Source: an uncultured Bacilli bacterium (GTDB lineage: Bacteria; Bacillota_I; Bacilli_A; RF39; UBA660). From it: a stretch of DNA of 52,818 bases. Of this stretch, positions 44,588 through 52,073 are shown piece by piece. Where the stretch lies: contig CATNCE010000008.1 of the NCBI GenBank assembly GCA_950097225.1, positions 1-52,818 on the forward strand. Reading direction: 5' to 3'. Below the pieces are notes generated by a model that worked only from the letters and a program-made list of their open reading frames with translations, did not search any database and was not told where the DNA came from. Position 1 is the stretch's first letter; every line of letters starts with the position of its first letter. The translations under genes and the position numbers were made by a program.

Positions 44588-46270
44588 ATGAAGAAAAAAA
44601 GTGTAATTTTTTTGTGTATATTATTTTTGGTAATTTGTTTTGCTAGTATAACTACTAATTTGATAATAAAGGCTAATTTAAATATTGGATATGATGATAA
44701 ATTTTCTAATGATGTCATATTTATAAAAGCAAAGACTGAAGGAGAGGCTTCTATAAGTAAAGATGGGAAGGTAATTACTTATAATGCCAAAAAAATAAGC
44801 GAAAAAGATGAAGAGACAACATTAAAATTTTGGGTGAAGAATAAGAATAGTCAAAATGATGCTAATGTAACTATTAATTGTGCATTAGATGAAGTATCAA
44901 GTGATTTAGCGGATTTTGTGTCCGTAACTATTGAGCCAAGTAAATTTATGTTACTTTCTAATGGGGTACAAGAAGGTTTGGTAACTATTAAGTTAAAAGA
45001 GGTTGTTATGGCCTCAAAATCAGGGATGTTTACTTGTGAGTTAGTAGCATCTCCGTTATCTCGTGAAGAACCAGGTATAATAACTGATACATGTATAGAT
45101 GATTTAAATGGGGCAGAGCCAGTAGTAAGTGGAGACTTGATTCCCATTGAGCTAGATAGTGATGGAGTTGTCACATATTCAGATAAGGGAGAGTCTTGGT
45201 ATAGCTATTGTGATAAAAAGTGGGCCAATGCCGTAATACTAGTTGATAATCCATCTATGACTTATAATGTAGGTGACATAATTCAAGAAAATGATATTGA
45301 GTCCTACTTTGTGTGGATACCAAGATATAAGTATAAATTATTTCACTCTGAACAAGGGGATGGAGTTGTTAATAAGTTAGATGAGAGCATAGCTCAAGAA
45401 ATTGAAGTGGAATTTGAAGGTAAGAATGTTGATATTTCAACTGGAAGCAAGAATGGAGAATGGCTAACGCACCCAGCCTTCACAAACTTTGATGTAAATG
45501 GGTTATGGGTAGGTAAATTTGAAACTGGATACAAGGGAGCAACAAATGTTGCCTCAGCTGAGGTGAATTCTTCAGATTCAAGTAAAATTCAGGTAAAGCC
45601 CAATGTGTATTCGTGGAGAAATAATTCGGTTGGTAACTTTTTCAAGTCTATGTATAATTATAATCGTGAACTTGACTCGCACATGATGAAGAATACTGAG
45701 TGGGGAGCTGTTGCATATTTAAGTCATTCTAGATATGGGATAAATACCGAGGTGCGAATAAATAATAATTCAAATTATTTAACAGGTTATTCAGCAATTT
45801 ATAAGGGAGATACGCATAGCACTACTGAGACGCGACCATATAACACAGAAATAGGATATTTAGCTTCGACTACTGGAAATATAAGTGGAATTTATGATAT
45901 GAGCGGATGTTCTTGGGAGTATGTAGCGGGATATCAAGATGGAGTAGTTGGAGGTAGCGGACTTGCATCAGCAGAAATAACTAGTAAATATAATAAATAT
46001 ATAGATATTTATCCTTATGCATCGAATGTTACTACTTATAGTAATAGAATCTTAGGAGATGCAACAGGAGAGATGGGACCATTTCATTATGATGGAAGTT
46101 ACCGAAATAATTGGTATGGCGAGTATTCATTTTTTATTGAACCATCTAGTCCTTGGTTTAACCGCGGTGGTGGGTACTATAATGGATTCGATGCTGGAAC
46201 TTTTTACTTTACTAGAAATGGCGGTTGGCCTGATAGTGGTACTAGTGCTAGATTAGTTTTATTGGCTTAA
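44588..46270 (+). CDS. Cassette gene C: FGE/C-type-lectin-like surface protein, paralogue of A without a GC-rich variable repeat
   Basis: The 560-aa product has the same length and domain order as A: signal/anchor (FLCILFLVICFASITTNLI), Ig-like region (VIFIKAKTEGEASISKDGK), then the FGE-like domain (FVWIPRYKYKLFH, GEWLTHPAFTNFDVNGL, MKNTEWGAVAYLSHSRYG). The variable-domain start falls at exactly the same codon offset (507) as in A. Its 3' end, however, uses ordinary AT-rich codons and lacks the fixed framework of A, B and D. It therefore seems outside the diversification system now. Promoter TTGTGT-N18-TAAACT. Confidence 0.85.
   Translation: MKKKSVIFLCILFLVICFASITTNLIIKANLNIGYDDKFSNDVIFIKAKTEGEASISKDGKVITYNAKKISEKDEETTLKFWVKNKNSQNDANVTINCALDEVSSDLADFVSVTIEPSKFMLLSNGVQEGLVTIKLKEVVMASKSGMFTCELVASPLSREEPGIITDTCIDDLNGAEPVVSGDLIPIELDSDGVVTYSDKGESWYSYCDKKWANAVILVDNPSMTYNVGDIIQENDIESYFVWIPRYKYKLFHSEQGDGVVNKLDESIAQEIEVEFEGKNVDISTGSKNGEWLTHPAFTNFDVNGLWVGKFETGYKGATNVASAEVNSSDSSKIQVKPNVYSWRNNSVGNFFKSMYNYNRELDSHMMKNTEWGAVAYLSHSRYGINTEVRINNNSNYLTGYSAIYKGDTHSTTETRPYNTEIGYLASTTGNISGIYDMSGCSWEYVAGYQDGVVGGSGLASAEITSKYNKYIDIYPYASNVTTYSNRILGDATGEMGPFHYDGSYRNNWYGEYSFFIEPSSPWFNRGGGYYNGFDAGTFYFTRNGGWPDSGTSARLVLLA
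46109..46262 (+). other. Variable-repeat equivalent of gene C, diverged
   Basis: It aligns by position and protein pattern (PWFNRGGGYYNGFDAG...SARLVLLA) with the variable repeats of A, B and D. At DNA level the CGCGGCGGC, GGCTCC, GGCCAG and AGCGCTCG blocks are replaced (CGCGGTGGT, GGATTC, GCTGGA, AGTGCTAG). It is either an old repeat that has drifted or one matching a different template. Confidence 0.6.
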
Positions 46271-46285
46271 TTAATAATATGAATA

Positions 46286-46314
46286 GAGCAAGTTAGAAAA
46301 CTTGTTCTTTTTTT
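46286..46314 (+). terminator. Terminator after gene C
   Basis: GAGCAAGTT-agaa-AACTTGTTC 9-bp stem (one G-U) followed by seven Ts. It separates C from the leader of D. Confidence 0.8.
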
Positions 46315-46417
46315 GTAAAATTTGTGTAGAGAATGATAAAAAGTGCAATACAAACACTTGTACAAAAAAAAAAAAAAAATGCTATATTACTAATAGGGTA
46401 GTCTGCCCATTAGGAGG
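46315..46417 (+). promoter_or_regulatory. Leader of gene D with 16-A tract (copy 2 of duplicated leader)
   Basis: Near-identical to the leader of B except for the poly-A tract, here 16 bases (46364-46379). TTGTAC (46358-46363) lies 19 bases from TATATT (46383-46388), instead of 12 bases in the B copy. AGGAGG follows. A few substitutions elsewhere (for example GTGCAATAC for GTGTAATAC) do not alter length. Confidence 0.65.
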
Positions 46418-46427
46418 GATTATAATT

Positions 46428-47849
46428 ATGAAAAATAAATATGTTATAGGCATAATAATAGGTTTGTTCTTTGGAAGTATAATAGGAGCAGGAGCAGTCA
46501 CTTTGTGTAACGCTAAAGATATCTTATATAATTCATCTGATGAAGCCTGGGATATCGATACAGTAGATGATGCATTAAATGATTTATATAATGCATGTGT
46601 ATTAGGAGAGATGCCGGGAGATGGAAATGAAGGAGGAACAGGAGATGGAACTGGAGGTTCAGGAGAGGGGAACGATGGATCTGGAGCAAGCGCCCCAGTA
46701 ATAAATGGAGATTTAGTTCCTGTATTAATTGCTAATAATGGAGTAGTAACGAAAGCCAATACATCTGATAAGTGGTATGATTATAATAATAAAGAATGGG
46801 CCAATGCAGTAATACTAGTTGATAGTCCAAGTAAAACTTATGATGTAGGTGATACTATACAAGGGAGTGATATTGAATCATATTTTGTATGGATACCAAG
46901 ATATAGATATAAGTTATTTCATGCAAATCAAGCTAATGGAATCTCAGCTAAATTAAGTAGTAGTATAGCACAGACAATCGAGATTGAGTTTGAGAGTAAG
47001 GGCACTCCAGCATCAACTGGAAGCAAGGATGGAGAATGGCTAACACATCCAGCTTTCACAAACTTTGATGTAAATGGAATATGGGTAGGTAAATTTGAAA
47101 CGGGATATAAAGGATCAACTAGTTATAGTTCCGCTCAAGTAAGTTCAAGTGATCCAACAAAGATTCAAGTTAAGCCTAGTGTATATAGTTGGCGAAATAA
47201 CTCAGTAGGGAACTTCTTTAAAGCCATGTATAATTATAATAGAGATTTAGATTCGCATATGATGAAGAATACTGAATGGGGAGCAGTTGCTTACCTTTCA
47301 CACTCCAAATATGGAATAAACACAGAGGTAAGAATTAATAATTATTTGTATTATCTAACAGGATATGCAGCAAATACCAAAGATGCTTCTGGAAGTACAA
47401 CAACAAACCAGCCATATAGTACAGGAACCAGCTACTTATCATCAACTACTGGTAACATAACTGGTATTTATGATATGTCTGGTGGAGCATTTGAATATGT
47501 AGCAGGTTACCTTGATGGAACAGTGGGGAGTAGTGGACTAACATTAGATGAAATAAGGGTCACCTATAGTAAATATATAGATGTATATGCAAGTAACTCA
47601 GCAATAATAACCTATACTAATAGAATACTAGGAGATGCAACAGGAGAGATGGGACCGTTCTATGGAAGTTTACCATATTATAATAACTGGTACAATGATT
47701 ATTCGAACTTTGTGGACTCTTCCAACCCTTGGTTCTATCGCGGCGGCAGTTATAACAGTGGCTCCAGTTCAGGCCAGTTCGCCTTCAGTAGAGGCCAGGG
47801 AGATGCCTACAGCAGCGTCAGCGCTCGCCTCGTCCTTGCTCCTCAGTAA
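46428..47849 (+). CDS. Cassette gene D: paralogue of B with DGR-type variable C-terminus
   Basis: AGGAGGG nine bases upstream fixes the start at 46428; the upstream extension encodes only the leader in frame. The 473-aa product repeats B: signal/anchor (YVIGIIIGLFFGSIIGAGA), AKDILYNSSDEAWDIDTVDD stalk and a longer Gly-rich linker (GDGNEGGTGDGTGGSGEG). The FGE-like domain then ends in a GC-rich variable segment (YRGGSYNSGSSSGQFAFSRG). The very C-terminus reads LVLAPQ instead of LVLLG, because the GC-rich tract runs further to the stop. Pairs with C as B does with A. Confidence 0.85.
   Translation: MKNKYVIGIIIGLFFGSIIGAGAVTLCNAKDILYNSSDEAWDIDTVDDALNDLYNACVLGEMPGDGNEGGTGDGTGGSGEGNDGSGASAPVINGDLVPVLIANNGVVTKANTSDKWYDYNNKEWANAVILVDSPSKTYDVGDTIQGSDIESYFVWIPRYRYKLFHANQANGISAKLSSSIAQTIEIEFESKGTPASTGSKDGEWLTHPAFTNFDVNGIWVGKFETGYKGSTSYSSAQVSSSDPTKIQVKPSVYSWRNNSVGNFFKAMYNYNRDLDSHMMKNTEWGAVAYLSHSKYGINTEVRINNYLYYLTGYAANTKDASGSTTTNQPYSTGTSYLSSTTGNITGIYDMSGGAFEYVAGYLDGTVGSSGLTLDEIRVTYSKYIDVYASNSAIITYTNRILGDATGEMGPFYGSLPYYNNWYNDYSNFVDSSNPWFYRGGSYNSGSSSGQFAFSRGQGDAYSSVSARLVLAPQ
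47685..47836 (+). other. DGR-type variable repeat of gene D
   Basis: Shares the GC-rich framework with A and B. It keeps more unmutated-looking AAC/AAT codons (AAC at TCG-AAC, TCC-AAC and TAT-AAC), so it may be closest to the unknown template. A local difference (CAG-GGA-GAT against ACT-GGT-GGT/GTT) is not explained by adenine mutagenesis alone. Confidence 0.75.
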
Positions 47850-47858
47850 AATATTATT

Positions 47859-47885
47859 AAAGACATTAATTTGTCTTTTTTTCAT
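47859..47885 (+). terminator. Terminator after gene D
   Basis: AAAGACA-ttaatt-TGTCTTT 7-bp stem followed by Ts; a TATAAT immediately after serves the next gene. Confidence 0.75.
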
Positions 47886-47905
47886 ATAATTGGATAGGTG
47901 ATTAG

Positions 47906-48919
47906 ATGAAAAGTGTAGTTATTAATGCTGCTGGGGGTGGAAGTGATACAGGGGCAACTGGGAATGGATTAAGAGAAAAAGATGTGACCTTGGAAATTTC
48001 TAATATAATTAAGAATATTTTAGAATCTAAAGGTGTAGATGTTTATATGTTAAGAGATGGTGATAAAACTATTTCTTATGATGAACGTATTAAAGATTTA
48101 AAGAATAAATATCCTAATGGGAAAGATGTTATAGTTCTTTCAAATACATTGAATTCAGGAGGAGACTCGGGAATAGAAATAATTTATTCTATTAATAATA
48201 AAGATACGTTGGCTAATTTATTAGATCGTAATTTAGAGTATTTTAATAAGACCAAGTATTATCAGTTACGTTATCCTCAGGATACAACAAAAGATTACTA
48301 TTATATTACAAGAAATACCCCAGGATATGAGACGATTATAGTTAGATATGGTTATGTTGATAATGCTGGGGATGCTAATATATTAAAGAATAGTGCATCT
48401 TTAATTGCCGAAGCAGTAGCCGATTCTATTTTAGATTATTTAGGAGTGTTTAATGAAGATTATTATAAAGTTAAATCAGGTGATACGCTTTATGCCATAG
48501 CTAAAAAATATAACACAACTGTTGATGAAATAAAGAAATTAAATAATTTAAAGAGTGAAAGTTTAAGTATTAATCAGTTATTAAAGATACCAGGATATAA
48601 TAGTGGTTCATCTAATAACAATAGTAATACTGGAGGGACAAATACATATATCGTTAAATCGGGGGATACTCTTTATAGTATTGCTAAAAAGTTTGGTACT
48701 AATGTAGAAACTATTAAAGATATTAATAATCTTAAGAATAATACAATAAGTATTAATCAAGTTCTTTATGTTCCTGGAGGAAAAACACATAAGGTAGTTA
48801 AGGGAGACACTCTTTATGCTATAGCTAATAAATATAATACAAGTGTTGATGAAATAAAGAGTTTAAATAAATTAACTTCTAATAATTTACAAATAGGTAC
48901 TATTTTATATATTCCATAG
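47906..48919 (+). CDS. LysM protein with degenerate (probably inactive) Amidase_3 domain
   Basis: The 337-aa protein has the same plan as the amidase at 12041: an Amidase_3 domain, then three LysM repeats (YYKVKSGDTLYAIAKKYN and two more). The active site is gone. The first zinc His of DSGHGG is Ala (NAAGGGSDTG), the second His of SNHINAGG is Thr (SNTLNSGG), and the catalytic Glu of VEYGF is Arg (VRYGYVD). Only the Glu of LREKDVTL remains. The fold is otherwise well kept and the frame intact, so it looks like a maintained pseudoenzyme that binds peptidoglycan. No signal peptide is visible, as in its active relative. Confidence 0.85.
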   Translation: MKSVVINAAGGGSDTGATGNGLREKDVTLEISNIIKNILESKGVDVYMLRDGDKTISYDERIKDLKNKYPNGKDVIVLSNTLNSGGDSGIEIIYSINNKDTLANLLDRNLEYFNKTKYYQLRYPQDTTKDYYYITRNTPGYETIIVRYGYVDNAGDANILKNSASLIAEAVADSILDYLGVFNEDYYKVKSGDTLYAIAKKYNTTVDEIKKLNNLKSESLSINQLLKIPGYNSGSSNNNSNTGGTNTYIVKSGDTLYSIAKKFGTNVETIKDINNLKNNTISINQVLYVPGGKTHKVVKGDTLYAIANKYNTSVDEIKSLNKLTSNNLQIGTILYIP

Positions 48920-48953
48920 ATGTGGTATAATAATCATCAAGGAATGGTAGTAA

Positions 48954-49388
48954 ATGAATGCAGATAGACAGAGAATAATTGATGAGAAAAGAAAAACAAC
49001 TGTTGATAATCCGGATTTTAGTATTGTTTGGGAAGGGCAACCAGCAGGATTCTTAGGAAGTATTTTAAGTGCTTTACATATGAACTTTACCAAGTATCAG
49101 ATTAGTAAAGATGAACTTATTGTTACGAAAGGTTTTTTTAATCGTAAAACTGATTCAGTAGAACTTTATTTGTTAAAAGATCCTGATTTAAAAGAATCAC
49201 TTTGGCAGAGAATGTTTAAAGTAGGTACGATTGGAGTTAAGGTTGATAGTCATTCAAGATCTTATCAGGCGGGAAGAGTAATTGAAATTAAGAATATAAA
49301 GAAATCAGCTGAAGTACGTAAATTATTAAGGGATTATATTGAAGCTGATGTTGTAGAACGAGGTATAAGTTATTTTGATAAAGTATAG
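48954..49388 (+). CDS. Bacterial PH-domain (bPH2-like) protein
   Basis: AAGGAATGG precedes ATG 48954 and a TGGTATAAT extended -10 lies upstream. The 144-aa product has one hydrophobic patch (AGFLGSILSALHMNF) and a YQISKDELIVTKGFFNRKTDSVELYLLKD segment typical of bPH2/DUF304 proteins (strand, 'G-F/L-x-x-R/K', then a charged strand). Soluble or peripherally membrane-attached. The family's ligands are unknown. A short GGGC/GCCT hairpin with Ts follows. Confidence 0.7.
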   Translation: MNADRQRIIDEKRKTTVDNPDFSIVWEGQPAGFLGSILSALHMNFTKYQISKDELIVTKGFFNRKTDSVELYLLKDPDLKESLWQRMFKVGTIGVKVDSHSRSYQAGRVIEIKNIKKSAEVRKLLRDYIEADVVERGISYFDKV

Positions 49389-49465
49389 GGCGTAAAAGCC
49401 TTTTTCTTTTGTTAATAAATTTAATTGTTTGTCATATACATTAATAGAATTAGAAAAAGGGTGAT

Positions 49466-51985
49466 ATGACATTGAATGGATTAACAGATGAAGAAGTAAT
49501 TAAATCAAGAAAAGAGTTTGGTAGTAATAGTGTTGAATTAAAGAATGAAAATAAGTTTATTAAATTGTTTATTGATGCTTTGGGAGATCCTATTATTAAG
49601 ATAATGTTGATTGCTTTAGCTATTCGTTTTATTTTAATGTTTAGTGATACTGATTGGTATGAAACATTAGGAATGCTTATTTCTATATTGTTATCTTCAC
49701 TTATTTCGTCATTGAGTGAATATGGGTCTAATAAGGCTTTTCAAAAGTTACAGAGTGAATATGAAAATATTTTGGTTCGTGTCAAAAGAAATGGCGAAAA
49801 TATAAGTATTAAATGTGATGATTTAGTTGTTGGTGATATTGTCTATTTGGAATCAGGAGAAATAGTATCAGCCGATGGTGAAGTTATTTCGGGAGAAGTT
49901 GGGGTTGATGAGGCAAGCATTAATGGAGAATCTAAAGAGGTTCGTAAAAAATGTAAAGATAAGTTATTTAAGGGTAGTGTTATTTTAAGTGATAAATGTA
50001 TTATGCGGGTTCTTAATGTTGGCGTTAATACAATTTATGGGAGTATTGCTCAAGAGTTAACAGAAAAAGTTCCTGATTCACCTATGAAACTGCGTTTAAG
50101 ACATTTAGCTAAAATAGTTTCTAGAATTGGTTATATTGGGGCCTTTTTAGCATCTATTTCTTATATTTTTAATGTCGTGTTCATATCGAATAATTTTGAT
50201 ATGGATATAATTATGGGAATACTTAGTAATCCTAAAGAGATATTTGATATTGTTATTCATACTGTTACTTTAGCTGTTACTATAATTATTGTGTGTGTTC
50301 CTGAAGGACTACCAATGATGCTTGCTTTAGTATTATCATCGAATATGAAAAGAATGCTTAAGAATAATGTATTAGTTAGGAAGCCAGTAGGTATTGAGAC
50401 AAGTGGTTCAATTAGAGTTTTACTTACAGATAAAACAGGGACTTTAACTAGAGGTAAATTAAGTGTTATTGGAGTAGTTGATGGAGATAATAACCATTAT
50501 AATACTCTATCAGAGATGAATTCTTTTGTTAAAGAACGTTTTATGGAATCCCTTTTATACAATAATGATTCGTATTTTGAAGGAGATAAAATAACTTCAG
50601 GAAATGCAACTGATAAAGCTATTCTTGCTTTTATTGGCAAAAGTGATAAGAAGCAAACGATTGTTAAAAAGACTAATTTTAGTTCTGATATCAAATATTC
50701 CTATGTTAAATTAGATAATAATAATGAGTATTATAAAGGGGCTAGTGAAGTATTAATAAGTAAGTGTCGATTTTATTTAGATAAAAATGGGGATAGGAAA
50801 CTACTTAGTGATAAGAACAATGTTAATGATATTATTAAGAGTTATACTAAAAGAGGAATAAGAGTAATTTGTAATGTCTATAATAATGTATTGTTAGGTT
50901 TTATTCTTATTAGAGATGATATTAGAAGTGAGGCACCTGATGCTTTAAAACAAATAAAAAAAGCAGGTATTGATGTTATTATGATTACAGGGGATGATGT
51001 CGATACAGCAGCTTCAATAGCTCAGGAACTTGATTTATTAGATAGTGATTCTTTGGTATTAACACATGATGATTTGACTAAAATTGATGATGAATTTATT
51101 GTGCGCAATTATGATCGAATTAAAGTCATAGCAAGGGCACTACCTAAGGATAAAAGTAGAATATCTTCTCTTTTAGAAAAGAATAATATTGTAGTTGGAA
51201 TGACGGGAGATGGAGTAAATGATGCGCCTGCCTTAAAGAAAGCTAATGTTGGTTTTGCTATGGGAAGTGGAACTGAGGTTGCTAAGTATGCTGCGGATAT
51301 TGTAATACTTGATGATAATATTTCTTCAATTGCCAATGCTATTTTATATGGTAGAACTATTTTTAAATCTATTCGTAAGTTTATAATATTTCAATTGACA
51401 ATGAATATTTGTGCATTATTTTTGTCTTTAGTAGGGCCATTTATTGGGGTTACAACGCCGGTTACAGTAATGCAAATGTTATGGATTAATATGATTATGG
51501 ATACTTTTGCTGGTTTAGCTTATTCTTATGAGGCTCCTTTAAAACGTTATATGGATGAAAAACCAATTAAGAAGGATGAAAATATTTTAAATAAGTATAT
51601 GTATCGAACAATTATTTTTATTGGTTTATATTCAACTATAATGTTAGTTCTATTTTTAAAGCTAGATATATTTAAGCTATTTATTAGAAGTGAAAGTAAG
51701 TATTATATGACAGCATTTTTCTCTTTGTTCATTTTCCTTAGTATATTTAATGCTTTTAATGCGCGAACAGAGAGATTAAATATTTTAAGTGGCATAAGAA
51801 AGAATAAGGTGTTTTTAGTTATCATTGGAGGAATATTTTTAGCACAAATATATTTAATATATTGTGGTGGGACATTATTTAGAACGTATGGTTTAATGCT
51901 AGAAGAATTTTTATTTATTCTCTTATTAGGTTTTAGTGTTATTCCTGTAGACATGGCAAAAAAAATCTTTATCAAACATCGATAG
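49466..51985 (+). CDS. P-type cation ATPase, P2-type (calcium-transporting family)
   Basis: The 839-aa enzyme has the full P2 ATPase plan: a cation-ATPase N-terminus (GLTDEEVIKSRKEFGSN), actuator motif DEASINGES, the M4 ion-binding VPEGLPM and the phosphorylation site LLTDKTGTLT. The nucleotide-binding domain and hinge MTGDGVNDAPALKKANVGFAMG follow, then C-terminal membrane helices including MLWINMIMDTFAGLAYS. PEGL plus NxxxD in the later helices fits calcium export at the plasma membrane; manganese is possible. AAAGGGTGAT precedes the ATG. Monocistronic with a terminator. Confidence 0.92.
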   Translation: MTLNGLTDEEVIKSRKEFGSNSVELKNENKFIKLFIDALGDPIIKIMLIALAIRFILMFSDTDWYETLGMLISILLSSLISSLSEYGSNKAFQKLQSEYENILVRVKRNGENISIKCDDLVVGDIVYLESGEIVSADGEVISGEVGVDEASINGESKEVRKKCKDKLFKGSVILSDKCIMRVLNVGVNTIYGSIAQELTEKVPDSPMKLRLRHLAKIVSRIGYIGAFLASISYIFNVVFISNNFDMDIIMGILSNPKEIFDIVIHTVTLAVTIIIVCVPEGLPMMLALVLSSNMKRMLKNNVLVRKPVGIETSGSIRVLLTDKTGTLTRGKLSVIGVVDGDNNHYNTLSEMNSFVKERFMESLLYNNDSYFEGDKITSGNATDKAILAFIGKSDKKQTIVKKTNFSSDIKYSYVKLDNNNEYYKGASEVLISKCRFYLDKNGDRKLLSDKNNVNDIIKSYTKRGIRVICNVYNNVLLGFILIRDDIRSEAPDALKQIKKAGIDVIMITGDDVDTAASIAQELDLLDSDSLVLTHDDLTKIDDEFIVRNYDRIKVIARALPKDKSRISSLLEKNNIVVGMTGDGVNDAPALKKANVGFAMGSGTEVAKYAADIVILDDNISSIANAILYGRTIFKSIRKFIIFQLTMNICALFLSLVGPFIGVTTPVTVMQMLWINMIMDTFAGLAYSYEAPLKRYMDEKPIKKDENILNKYMYRTIIFIGLYSTIMLVLFLKLDIFKLFIRSESKYYMTAFFSLFIFLSIFNAFNARTERLNILSGIRKNKVFLVIIGGIFLAQIYLIYCGGTLFRTYGLMLEEFLFILLLGFSVIPVDMAKKIFIKHR

Positions 51986-51996
51986 AGATTTTTTTA
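51963..51996 (+). terminator. Terminator after P-type ATPase gene
   Basis: AAATCTTTATC/GATAGAGATTT 11-bp stem (one G-U) spans the stop codon and runs into Ts. Confidence 0.8.
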
Positions 51997-52019
51997 TTTT
52001 TGTATTTACATCATATATG

Positions 52020-52049
52020 TTGCAAATGAAATGAGTTTTATGATACAAT
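52020..52049 (+). promoter_or_regulatory. Promoter of cassette gene E
   Basis: TTGCAA, 18-base spacer, TACAAT with TGA before it; the spacer end TTTTATGA also resembles the promoter of A. Confidence 0.65.
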
Positions 52050-52073
52050 ACTCATGAAAATAGAGTGTTGCTT

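Noticed and set aside
35555..47849. Horizontal transfer as the cause of the GC-rich gene ends
   Set aside because: The GC shift starts and stops inside single genes at homologous positions, and codon variation follows the AAY rule; foreign DNA would not do this.
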